Shown: positions 9,895-18,066 of the stretch, one piece after another
Layout: each line of letters begins with the position of its first letter
How positions within the stretch are numbered: the stretch's first letter is position 1
Origin: Massilia sp. 9096
GTDB lineage: Bacteria; Pseudomonadota; Gammaproteobacteria; Burkholderiales; Burkholderiaceae_D
Assembly (NCBI RefSeq): GCF_000745265.1
Contig: NZ_JQNN01000001.1
Span: forward strand, 992,001 to 1,056,000
DNA: 64,000 nucleotides
Direction of reading: 5' to 3'
Made by a program: the position numbers and the translations under genes
The notes under the pieces: model-generated
Database searches by the model: none
Seen by the model: only the letters and a program-made list of their open reading frames with translations
Told to the model about the DNA's origin: nothing

Positions 9895-11682
9895 TCACTT
9901 CTTTTCCCCCGGCAGGATCGCGCTGAGCACCTGGTGCGCCACGCCGCTCAGCATGCCGCCTTCGTTGGGGTCGCCCTTGAGGATGGTGCTGGTCAGCTTC
10001 CTGGCCTGCTCGAAGCTGATGTGCGACGGCAGCGGCGGCACTTCGGGGTCGGTCTTGAACTCCAGCACCACCGGCCGGTCGCTGGCCAGGGCCTGGCGCC
10101 AGGCCTCGCCGACCATGTCGGGATCGTCGCAGAAGATACCCTTCAGGCCGATCATGTCGGCGAAGCGGTGGTAGGGCACGTCCGGGATCTGCTGGGTAGC
10201 GTCGAATTTCGGGTCGCCTTCCATCACGCGCTGCTCCCAGGTGACCTGGTTCAGGTCCTCGTTGTTGAAGACGCAGCAGATCCAGTGGTGGTCTTCCCAC
10301 TGTTTCCAGTACTTGGCCACCGTGATCAGCTCGGCCATGTTATTCATCTGCATGGCGCCGTCGCCGACCAGTGCGACCACCGGGCGCTTGGGGTGGGCGA
10401 ACTTGGCGGCGATCGCATACGGCACCGCCGCACCCATCGAGGCCAGGCCCCCCGACAGCGAATACATCTGGCCACGCTGCACGCGCAGGTCGCGCGCGAA
10501 CCAGTTGGCGCACGAGCCCGAGTCGCTGGTGACGATGGCGTCGCGCGGCAGCAGCGGCGACAGTTCCCAGCAGACCCGCTGCGGGTTGATCGGGTTGGCC
10601 TTGGCCAGCGCGCGGTTTTCCAGCGTTTCCCACGACTCGCGCACTTCCTTTTCGATCTTGCTGCGCCAGCTGTTGTCGCTCTTTTCCTTGAGCAGCGGCA
10701 GCAGGGCGCGCAGGGTCTCGGCGCTGTCGCCGTGCAGCGGGACTTCGGCCGGGTAGCGCATGCTCAGCTTTTCCGGATCGATGTCGATCTGCACCGCGCG
10801 CACCTTGCCGTCCTTGGGCAGGAATTCGGCGTACGGGAAGTTTGTGCCGATCATCAACAGGGTGTCGCAGTCGTTCATCATCTCCCAGCTGGCCTTGGTG
10901 CCGAGGATGCCGATCGAGCCGGTGACCCAGGGCAGGTGGTCGGGCAGCGCGGCCTTGCCGAGCAGGGCCTTGGCGGCGCCGGCCTGCAGGCGGTCGGCCA
11001 CGGCGATCACCTCGTCGGTGGCGTTCAGCGCCCCCGCGCCGACCAGGATCGCGACCTTGCCGCCGGCATTCAGGACGTCGGCGGCGCGCTGCAGGTCGGC
11101 CTCGTAGGGCACGATGCGCGGCCTGGTGTAGCCGACGCCTGAGAACACCGAGCCATGCTTGCGCGGCGGCTCTTCGTACTTTTCGTCCTGCAGGTCGTTG
11201 GGCAGCACGATCACGCTGACGGCGCGCTCGGCGATCGCGGTGCGGATCGCGCGGTCGGTGACGTGGCGCGTCTGCGACGGCGTCGACACTTCCTGCACGT
11301 ACTCGGCCACGTCCTGGAACATGCGCTCCAGGTTCACCTCCTGCTGGTAATGGGCGCCGCGCGCGGTGCGGGCGGCCTGGCCGGAAATCGCCAGCACCGG
11401 CTGGTTGTCCAGCTTGGCGTCGTACAGGCCGGTGACCAGGTGGGCCGCGCCCGGGCCGCCAGTCGACAGGCAGACCCCGAGGCCGCCCGAGAACTTGGCG
11501 TAGGCCGAGGCCATGAAAGCCGCCATTTCCTCATGGCGCACCTGGATGAAATTGATCTTGTGCTTGGAGCGGTTCATCGCGCCCAGCACGCCGTTGATGC
11601 CGTCGCCCGGGTAGCCGAAGATGGTATGGATGCCCCATTCGTGCAGGCGGTCTACGAAGAAATCACCGACAGTCTTGCTCAT
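9895..11682 (-). CDS. Thiamine diphosphate-dependent enzyme, PoxB/acetolactate synthase-like
   Basis: A three-domain ThDP enzyme of 595 residues. The activating glutamate is Glu51 in QVRHEEMAAF, and the cofactor motif begins GDGAMQMNNMAEL and ends CVFNNEDL. The central domain has the GAGALNATDEV type fold of pyruvate oxidases. The C-terminal half is closest in feel to pyruvate dehydrogenase (quinone) or pyruvate oxidase-like proteins that oxidise pyruvate to acetate; acetolactate synthase activity cannot be excluded. The ATG at 11682 is preferred to the in-frame start at 11745 because GAGG lies seven bases upstream. It stands alone and divergent from an aldo/keto reductase. Confidence 0.88.
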   Translation of the reverse strand: MSKTVGDFFVDRLHEWGIHTIFGYPGDGINGVLGAMNRSKHKINFIQVRHEEMAAFMASAYAKFSGGLGVCLSTGGPGAAHLVTGLYDAKLDNQPVLAISGQAARTARGAHYQQEVNLERMFQDVAEYVQEVSTPSQTRHVTDRAIRTAIAERAVSVIVLPNDLQDEKYEEPPRKHGSVFSGVGYTRPRIVPYEADLQRAADVLNAGGKVAILVGAGALNATDEVIAVADRLQAGAAKALLGKAALPDHLPWVTGSIGILGTKASWEMMNDCDTLLMIGTNFPYAEFLPKDGKVRAVQIDIDPEKLSMRYPAEVPLHGDSAETLRALLPLLKEKSDNSWRSKIEKEVRESWETLENRALAKANPINPQRVCWELSPLLPRDAIVTSDSGSCANWFARDLRVQRGQMYSLSGGLASMGAAVPYAIAAKFAHPKRPVVALVGDGAMQMNNMAELITVAKYWKQWEDHHWICCVFNNEDLNQVTWEQRVMEGDPKFDATQQIPDVPYHRFADMIGLKGIFCDDPDMVGEAWRQALASDRPVVLEFKTDPEVPPLPSHISFEQARKLTSTILKGDPNEGGMLSGVAHQVLSAILPGEKK

Positions 11683-11891
11683 AATGCCTCGCTGGTCTGG
11701 AAAGAGCGGTCCCGCTCCTGTTGCAAAAAGCTTAGCATCAAGCACGGCTGAGGCGCGCTACGTTAGCTTGTTGCAATTATGTATTTACCGGTTCCGTCTG
11801 GATTGTTATCGATTCGGCGGGATTCGCGTGCTGCGTTCCGGCAGTCGCTGCTATCGTCGGGTTTTCGACATGGATCGGCTAAGGAGTGCGT

Positions 11892-12740
11892 ATGGAAACG
11901 CTGGCGTTACCTTCGGGGCACGGCATCCCCGTGCTGGGACAGGGCACCTGGTATATGGGCGAGGAGCGCGGCAAGCGCGCCGCCGAAGTGGCGGCCCTGC
12001 GCCTGGGCATGGAGCTGGGCATGAACCTGATCGACACCGCCGAGATGTACGGCGAGGGCGGCGCCGAGGAAGTGGTCGGCGACGCGATCGCCGGACGGCG
12101 CGACGAGGTCTTCCTGGTCAGCAAGGTGTATCCGCACAATGCCTCGCGCGCGGGCGTGCGCGCGGCCTGCGAGCGCAGCCTGCGCCGCATCAAAACCGAG
12201 TACCTCGACTTGTACCTGCTGCACTGGCGCGGCAGTGTTCCCCTTGGCGAGACGCTGGAGGCTTTCGAGACGCTGCGCCAGGAAGGCAAGATCCGCGACT
12301 ATGGCGTGAGCAACTTCGACATGGACGACATGAAGGAGGCGCAATCGTTCGGCGGCGGCATCGGCGTGGCGACCGACCAGGTGCTGTACAACCTGGCCGA
12401 GCGCGGCATCGAGTGGGACCTGCTGCCCTGGTGCCGCGAGCTCGGCATGCCGGTGATGGCGTATTCGCCGCTGGAGTCGAGCAGCGGCGGCCAGCGCGCC
12501 TTGCTGGGCAATCCGGCCCTGCTCGAGGTGGCGCGCAAGCACGGCGTCACGCCGGCCCAGGTCGCGCTGGCCTGGCTGCTGCGCCAGCACGGCCTGGTGG
12601 TGATTCCGAAGGCGACGAATCCCGAACACGTGCGCGCCAACCGCGCCGCGCTCGACCTGGCGCTGCAGGCCGACGACCTGGCCCGGCTCGAGGCGGCGTT
12701 CCCGGCGCCGCGCGGCCCGCGTCCGCTGGCGATGCGCTGA
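11892..12740 (+). CDS. Aldo/keto reductase
   Basis: An NADPH-dependent carbonyl reductase of 282 residues with the full catalytic tetrad: Asp48 (NLIDTAE), Tyr53 (EMYGEG), Lys78 (LVSKVYP) and His111 (LLHWRG). The cofactor-binding end has IPKATNPEHVRANRAAL. The ATG at 11892 lies five bases after AAGGAG and is preferred to the GTG at 11886, which overlaps that site. It belongs to the bacterial AKR group that reduces diketo acids, glyoxals or aldehydes; substrate unknown. Confidence 0.92.
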   Translation: METLALPSGHGIPVLGQGTWYMGEERGKRAAEVAALRLGMELGMNLIDTAEMYGEGGAEEVVGDAIAGRRDEVFLVSKVYPHNASRAGVRAACERSLRRIKTEYLDLYLLHWRGSVPLGETLEAFETLRQEGKIRDYGVSNFDMDDMKEAQSFGGGIGVATDQVLYNLAERGIEWDLLPWCRELGMPVMAYSPLESSSGGQRALLGNPALLEVARKHGVTPAQVALAWLLRQHGLVVIPKATNPEHVRANRAALDLALQADDLARLEAAFPAPRGPRPLAMR

Positions 12741-12784
12741 ACCCGGCGCTGGCCCTGGTCGACGCGCGGTTCGGGACGTGCGGG

Positions 12785-14647
12785 TCAGCGGCCGCCGGCC
12801 AGCGCAGGCGTCGGCGTGAACAGCGGCGCGGTGATCAGGTCGGCGTCGCGTTCACTGTCGAGCGCCGGCTCCGCCGCGCCCGTGACAGCAGGGAGATTGC
12901 TGCGCAGCCAGTCGAGCAGGGCGTTCGAGGTCAGCGGCCGGCTGTACAGGTAGCCCTGACCCTTGGCGCACTGCTGGGCGCGCACGGCGGCGGCCTGGGC
13001 TTCGGTCTCGATGCCTTCGGCCACGGTGTTCATGCCCAGGCTCTGGGCCACCTTGACCGTGGCTTCGATCAGCACGCGGTGGTGGTTGCTGGTGTCGGCC
13101 TGGCACACGAACGAGCGGTCGATCTTGACGGTGTCCACCGGCAGCTGGTGCAGGCTCGACAGCGAAGAATAGCCGGTGCCGAAGTCGTCCAGCGCCAGCG
13201 TGACGCCGAGCGCCTTCAATTCGTGCAGCCGCTGTTGCACCTGCTGGTCCTGGGCCGCCAGGCTTTCCGTCACTTCCAGCTGCAGCTGCATCGGCGTCAT
13301 GCCGTGCTGCTCGAGCACCTCGCGCACCACGGTCGGGAAGCTGGCTTCGGCCAGCTGGGCGCGCGACAGGTTGACCGCCAGCAGGCGCGGGGCGTGGCGC
13401 CCGAGCGTGCGCTGCCAGGCGGCGAAGTCGCGGCAGGCGCGCCGCAGCACGAAGTCGCCGACCGCGCCGATCAGACCCGATTCCTCGGCCACCGGAATGA
13501 ATTCGAAAGGCGGCACGACGCCGCGCACCGGGTGCTGCCAGCGCACCAGCGCCTCGACGCCGGCGCTGAAGTCGGTGGCGCCGTCCGGGCGCAAGCCGAC
13601 CACCGGCTGGTAGACCACGAACAGCTGGTCTTCGGCCAGCGCCTGGCGCAGGTCGGATTCGATGTCGGCGCGGCGCGCGGCGCGTTCGCGCATCGCGGTT
13701 TCGAACAGAACGCTGCGCGCGCCGCCGGCGCGCTTGGCCTCGACCATGGCGATGCTGGCGTCGCGCAGCAGTTCGGCAGCCAGCGCGCCGGGTTCGGCAT
13801 CCGGGCCCCACACCAGACCCATGCTGAGCTTGCAGACGACTTCCTGGCCGGGAAACTGATACGGGCGCGCGAGCGCGTCGAGCAGGCGCGCGGCGACGCG
13901 CTCGGCGTCTTCGCGGCGGCGCATGCCGTCCAGCACCACCACGAATTCGTCGGCGCCGACGCGCGCCGCCATCTGGCCACTGCCGGCCAGCGGGTCGATG
14001 CGGTCGCTGGGCGGGCGCAGGGTGGCGCGGATGCGCTCGCCGATCTGCACCAGCAGGCGGTCGCCGGCGCTCTGGCCGAGCGTGTCGTTGATCTGGCGGA
14101 AGCGGTCGCAGTTCATGAACAGCAGCGCGAAGCTGGCGCCATGCGCCGGGCCGCCGGCCGGCCGGGCGAGCATCTGCTGCAGCTGTTCCAGCACGGCTTC
14201 GCGGTTGGGCATGCGCGTCAGGGCGTCGGTGCGCGCGGCGCTTTTCAGGCGGCGCGTCAGGCGCTCCTGCTCGCGCTGGACTTCGGCGGTGGCGTCGGTC
14301 ACGGTGGCCATCAGCCGGCTGCTGTCGAGCTTGAGCACGCTCAGCGACAGCACCTGCGGCGCGCCCGGCGCCGCGACGTCGCCCAGCGGCAGGCGCAGGC
14401 CTTCGCACACCACGCCCGAGGCCTCGTGGAAGTCCTCAGCCAGCTGGCGCAGCTGGGGCGCGGCGTCGCGCAGCACGTCGAACAGATTGTCCAGGCTGCC
14501 GTCGCGCACGAGCGGCATCAGCAGGCTCGACGACATCGGGTTGAGCATGTCGACCGTGCCGTCCAGGCTGGTCTGCACCAGGCCGATCGGCGCGCGGTAG
14601 AGAAATTGCACCAATGCTTCGTAGGCGTCGAGCTTATCGGTTTGCAT
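12785..14647 (-). CDS. PAS-GGDEF-EAL protein, probable c-di-GMP phosphodiesterase
   Basis: A 620-residue cytoplasmic protein with a PAS-like sensor at about 8-125, a GGDEF domain at about 135-310 and an EAL domain at about 325-580. The GGDEF signature reads GADEF (231-235) and lacks an RxxD inhibitory site, so cyclase activity is doubtful. The EAL domain keeps EALVRW (Glu365), DDFGTGYSSL, KIDRSF and EGIET, so c-di-GMP hydrolysis is likely. Its start lies inside the end of the upstream diguanylate cyclase gene (14-bp overlap), implying coupled translation. Its N-terminal sensor is a near copy of that neighbour's, so the two enzymes probably respond to the same partner or signal, plausibly the PYP two genes upstream. 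Confidence 0.93.
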   Translation of the reverse strand: MQTDKLDAYEALVQFLYRAPIGLVQTSLDGTVDMLNPMSSSLLMPLVRDGSLDNLFDVLRDAAPQLRQLAEDFHEASGVVCEGLRLPLGDVAAPGAPQVLSLSVLKLDSSRLMATVTDATAEVQREQERLTRRLKSAARTDALTRMPNREAVLEQLQQMLARPAGGPAHGASFALLFMNCDRFRQINDTLGQSAGDRLLVQIGERIRATLRPPSDRIDPLAGSGQMAARVGADEFVVVLDGMRRREDAERVAARLLDALARPYQFPGQEVVCKLSMGLVWGPDAEPGALAAELLRDASIAMVEAKRAGGARSVLFETAMRERAARRADIESDLRQALAEDQLFVVYQPVVGLRPDGATDFSAGVEALVRWQHPVRGVVPPFEFIPVAEESGLIGAVGDFVLRRACRDFAAWQRTLGRHAPRLLAVNLSRAQLAEASFPTVVREVLEQHGMTPMQLQLEVTESLAAQDQQVQQRLHELKALGVTLALDDFGTGYSSLSSLHQLPVDTVKIDRSFVCQADTSNHHRVLIEATVKVAQSLGMNTVAEGIETEAQAAAVRAQQCAKGQGYLYSRPLTSNALLDWLRSNLPAVTGAAEPALDSERDADLITAPLFTPTPALAGGR

Positions 14648-15992
14648 GCTGGAGCCCTTCAGGTTGGCCGAGTTCGGCGTCGACGGATGGGGACCAGTGT
14701 TCGACGCGGTTGCGCCCGCCCGCCTTGGCGACGTACAGCGCCCGGTCGGCGCGCTTCATCAGCGTCTCCAGGTTCAGCGCTTCGCCGTCGCAGGCCGCCA
14801 CGCCGGCGCTGATCGTGTACTCGATGCGTGCGTCCTCGAACGCGACGGCCTGGCGCGCCACCAGCGCGCGCAGGCGTTCGGCCACGGCCAGCGCGCCGTC
14901 CAGGTCGCAGGACGGCAGCAGCACGGCGAACTCCTCGCCACCGACCCGCGCCACCACGTCGACCTGGCGGAAGGTGGCCATCAGGAGGTGGCCCAGCTGG
15001 CGCAGCACGGCGTCGCCGCCCGGGTGGCCGTGGCGGTCGTTGATGCACTTGAAATGGTCGGCGTCGAGCACGATCAACGCGGTCGGGCGCGGCTGGCGGC
15101 GGTTGCGCGTCAGCTCCAGCTCGGCCGCTTCGAAGAAGGCGCGGCGGTTGGCCACGCCGGTCAGGTGGTCGCAGAACACCGACTTGCGGCGGCGCTCGAT
15201 GGCGTCGTGCTTGTCGCTGATGTCGCGCAGGACCATGCAATAGGCGGCGTCGTTCGGGTCGTCGAGCAGCGGGTCGCGGTCGGGTAGCGGCGAAATGATC
15301 GCGCTGGCCCAGAACTGGCTGCCGTCGGCGCGCACGCGCGGGCCTTCGTCCAGGCTCCAGCCGTTCTGGTCGGCGTCGCGCAGGCGGTCGTGCACTTGCT
15401 CGGGCGTGGTCGCGTCAGTCGGGTAGAACACCGAATACGGAGTGCCGACCACGGCGTCGGTGTGGCCGGTCACGCGGCCGATGGTGTCGTTCCAGGCGCT
15501 GATGCGGCCATCGCGGTCCAGGCCGACAAGGGCATAGTCAGTGATGCTGGTCAGGAGCGCGTTCAGCCACGCGTCGTTCTGGCGCAGCTGGCGTTCGCGG
15601 CGCACCTGTTCGGTGACGTCGGACAGCACCGCCATCAGGCGCTCGCCGTCCAGCTTCAGCAGGCTCAGCGACAGCACCTGGGGCATGCGCCGGCCGCGCG
15701 TGCCGCTCGCCGGGGCCAGGTGGATGTGCAGGCCGTCGCAAACCATGCCGCTGGCGCGGCCGTAGAGCTGGCACAGCTGGCGCAGTTCGGGCGCCACGTC
15801 TTCGAGCGCATCGAACAGGTTGGTCAGGTTGCCGTCGCGCTGCAGCGGCATCAGGAGCTGCGCCGAGATCGGATTGATCATCTGGATCTCGCCGTCGAAA
15901 CCGGTCTGCACCAGGCCGACCGGGGCCAGGTACAGGAACTGGATCAGGGCCTCGTATTCAGCGCCGAGCTGGGCGTGCGGGTCGTGGTTCAC
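14634..15992 (-). CDS. PAS-PAS-GGDEF diguanylate cyclase
   Basis: A 452-residue cytoplasmic protein predicted to make c-di-GMP. The first PAS-like domain (about 13-130) closely resembles that of the neighbouring EAL protein. A second PAS (about 140-262) follows, then a GGDEF domain. The active site GGEEF is at 351-355 and an RxxD product-inhibition site (RQVD, 342-345) lies exactly five residues before it, so the enzyme should be active and feedback-limited. Metal-binding Asp and the FKCINDRHGHPGGD segment are intact. The gene is 33 bases downstream of the PYP gene on the same strand, indicating an operon. Confidence 0.94.
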   Translation of the reverse strand: MNHDPHAQLGAEYEALIQFLYLAPVGLVQTGFDGEIQMINPISAQLLMPLQRDGNLTNLFDALEDVAPELRQLCQLYGRASGMVCDGLHIHLAPASGTRGRRMPQVLSLSLLKLDGERLMAVLSDVTEQVRRERQLRQNDAWLNALLTSITDYALVGLDRDGRISAWNDTIGRVTGHTDAVVGTPYSVFYPTDATTPEQVHDRLRDADQNGWSLDEGPRVRADGSQFWASAIISPLPDRDPLLDDPNDAAYCMVLRDISDKHDAIERRRKSVFCDHLTGVANRRAFFEAAELELTRNRRQPRPTALIVLDADHFKCINDRHGHPGGDAVLRQLGHLLMATFRQVDVVARVGGEEFAVLLPSCDLDGALAVAERLRALVARQAVAFEDARIEYTISAGVAACDGEALNLETLMKRADRALYVAKAGGRNRVEHWSPSVDAELGQPEGLQHANR

Positions 15993-16025
15993 AGTGCGTC
16001 TCCTGGGCTGCGATCGACGGGAGGA

Positions 16026-16418
16026 TCAGGGCTTGCGCTGGACCAGCACGTAGCGCACGGCGCTGTCGGGAGCGGCCAGCAGGCGCAGCTTGACCTTGAT
16101 CGGGCGCATGCGCAGCGTCAGCACGTAGTCGATGGTATCGTCCAGGGCGGCCGCGTCGTCGTGCGCGTCTTCGAAGCGCTGGGCCACCATGAAGTTGTTC
16201 AGGCACGGCGCCACGTTGGTAAACAGCGGCTGGCCCAGCACGCGCAGCGCGGTCAGGCCGGCGGCCTCGGACTCGAAGCGGTTGTACCGGCACACATGGG
16301 TCGCGTCGTCGAAGCCGATCACGCCGAAGTCGAGCTGGTCGAGATCTTCCGGCTTCATCTGCGCCAAATGCGTGTATAGGCCAGGGGTGGTGAAGGACAG
16401 ATCGGTGACGGCATTCAT
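16026..16418 (-). CDS. pyp: Photoactive yellow protein (xanthopsin)
   Basis: A 130-residue single PAS-fold protein matching photoactive yellow protein. Aligned by eye to the Halorhodospira protein, the chromophore-attachment cysteine is Cys72 (NVAPC, Cys69 there). The hydrogen-bond partners Tyr45 and Glu49 (YNRFE) equal Tyr42 and Glu46, and RPIKVK equals TPTKVK. Thr50 and Arg52 are replaced by Ala53 and Leu55, so absorption and photocycle may differ. The in-frame region extends upstream to 16619, but the ATG at 16418 with GGAG about ten bases upstream gives the normal length. It binds p-coumarate as thioester and senses blue light. First gene of an operon with a diguanylate cyclase and an EAL protein; a matching CoA ligase is divergent. 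Confidence 0.9.
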   Translation of the reverse strand: MNAVTDLSFTTPGLYTHLAQMKPEDLDQLDFGVIGFDDATHVCRYNRFESEAAGLTALRVLGQPLFTNVAPCLNNFMVAQRFEDAHDDAAALDDTIDYVLTLRMRPIKVKLRLLAAPDSAVRYVLVQRKP

Positions 16419-16522
16419 GGGCGAGGACTCCGGTTCTCGTTGTGCTGGTAGCATCTGGTTGAAATTCGAGCAGGGCTGCGTGTTGCAGTTAAGAAATGCA
16501 TGGTGACATGCGCCCATTCCGG

Positions 16523-16586
16523 TGTCAAATTCAATCGTCGCGTTTTTGACAGTGGTTATGTAGGACAAATGCCACCATAATTGACA
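16523..16586. promoter_or_regulatory. Divergent promoter/operator region with three TTGACA elements
   Basis: The 227-bp gap between the pyp operon and the CoA ligase gene holds three copies of TTGACA: one on the minus strand (16528-16523) and two on the plus strand (16546-16551 and 16581-16586). The first two form an inverted pair (TGTCAAA and TTTGACA), and the plus copies are 35 bp apart. They may be -35 boxes or half-sites of a shared regulator. No good -10 box was found at 17 bp from any of them, so exact start points are unclear. Confidence 0.45.
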
Positions 16587-16645
16587 GCGTCGTCCCACTT
16601 TGCGAACATCGACGCCCACAAATTGCGTAACTCCGAAACGAAATC

Positions 16646-18028
16646 ATGTTCCAGATCGATCGCTCCACCATGTGCGACACCGGCGAAGGCGTCCAGTGGT
16701 GGACGCATGCGCCCTCGCTGCACCGCTTCGTCGCCGATTTGCTGTCGGCCGAACTGGGACTGGCCCGTCCGGGACGCCCGCCGCGCGCGACGCCCTGGCC
16801 GCTCGACCTGGAGTTCGTGCGCGACCTGGGCGCCGATTCGCTCGAACTGCACGGGATGGCGACCGCGCTGGTGGACGCGCTCGACCTGCGCGTCGCCGGC
16901 GTCGACGAGCGCCTGCTGGCGCGGCCCTGCCTGGAAGACTGGCTCGACGCTGCGCGCACGGGCCTGGCCATGGACGCGGTGCGCCTGAACTTCCGGACGT
17001 CGGGCAGTTCCGGCAGCCCGAAGCGCTGCACGCATTCCTTGGCCACGATGTGGCAGGAGGTGCGGGAGCTGGCGCGCCTGACGCCCGGCCGCAGGCGCAT
17101 CCTGACCGCCGTGCCCAGCCATCATATCTATGGTTTCCTGTTCACGATCCTGCTGCCGCGCGCGCTGGGCATCGACGACGTGGTCGACCTGCGCACCGCC
17201 AGCCCGGCTGTGGCGCTCGGGCAGGCGCGCGCGGGCGACCTGATCGTCGCCTATCCCGTCTGGTGGGAGGCCCTGGTCCGGCTCGATCCCCGTTTCGAGC
17301 CCGATGTCGTCGGCGTCAGCTCGGGCGCGCCGTGCCCGGACGCGCTGGCGGCGCGCCTGGACGCCGTCGGACTGCGCCTGCTGGAGATGTACGGCAGCTC
17401 CGAGATCGCCGGTGTCGGCTGGCGCGACCGTGCCGGGAGTGCGTTCACGCTGCTGGCGTATTGGCGCCGCGACCAGGCTGCGGGCGAGCAAAAACCCGAC
17501 CAAGCACCGGAACGGGAAGCGCAACATGAGCGGGCGCAGCAACAGGATTACGCAGCTAACCATGCGCTGGTACGCAGTCTGCCGGACGGAGGCGAGGCGC
17601 GCTACCCGCTGCAGGACACGCTCGCGTGGCAGGACGAGCGCCAGTTCCTGCCGGCCGGGCGCATCGACCAGGCGGTGCAGGTGGGCGGCACGAACGTGTT
17701 CCCGGCGTACGTCGCGGACGTGCTGAAACTGCATCCGCGCGTGCTCGACGCCACGGTGCGGATGATGCGCCCGGACGAGGGGCGGCGCTTGAAGGCTTTC
17801 GTGGTGCCGCGCCCGGCGCCGGGACCGGCGACATTGCCCGGCGGCGCGGATGAGGGTGGCGAGTTCTTCACCCCGGCCGCCGAGCATGCCGCCCTGGGCG
17901 AAGAACTCGCCGTCTGGGCCGCAGCGCGCCTGAGCGCCCCCGAGCGTCCCGCCGCGTTCACGTTCGGCGTGCGCCTGCCGCGCCAGGCCAGCGGCAAGCC
18001 GGCCGACTGGATCATCGACGCTGCCTGA
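16646..18028 (+). CDS. 4-coumarate:CoA ligase of the PYP-activation type
   Basis: A 460-residue adenylate-forming enzyme predicted to convert p-coumarate to p-coumaroyl-CoA, the donor for PYP chromophore attachment. The N-terminus (about 25-105) includes a carrier-protein-like motif (DLGADSLELHGM). The ATP motif TSGSSGSPK is at 118-126, YGSSE at 249-253, the GRIDQAVQVGG hinge at 338-348 and the catalytic lysine is Lys451 (RQASGKPADW). The sequence fits the small ligase family found beside PYP genes. A Gln/Ala-rich insert of about 30 residues (277-307) of lower GC content interrupts the region after YWRRD. No tyrosine ammonia-lyase gene, which would make p-coumarate, is in the window. Divergent to pyp. 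Confidence 0.88.
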   Translation: MFQIDRSTMCDTGEGVQWWTHAPSLHRFVADLLSAELGLARPGRPPRATPWPLDLEFVRDLGADSLELHGMATALVDALDLRVAGVDERLLARPCLEDWLDAARTGLAMDAVRLNFRTSGSSGSPKRCTHSLATMWQEVRELARLTPGRRRILTAVPSHHIYGFLFTILLPRALGIDDVVDLRTASPAVALGQARAGDLIVAYPVWWEALVRLDPRFEPDVVGVSSGAPCPDALAARLDAVGLRLLEMYGSSEIAGVGWRDRAGSAFTLLAYWRRDQAAGEQKPDQAPEREAQHERAQQQDYAANHALVRSLPDGGEARYPLQDTLAWQDERQFLPAGRIDQAVQVGGTNVFPAYVADVLKLHPRVLDATVRMMRPDEGRRLKAFVVPRPAPGPATLPGGADEGGEFFTPAAEHAALGEELAVWAAARLSAPERPAAFTFGVRLPRQASGKPADWIIDAA

Positions 18029-18066
18029 GCGCCTCGGCGGCGCGTCATGCCCGGCGTAAACGAGGG

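Noticed and set aside
11621..14812. 1063-codon plus-strand frame spanning the aldo/keto reductase and EAL genes
   Set aside because: Overlaps two clearly coding genes in other frames and has no recognisable domain.
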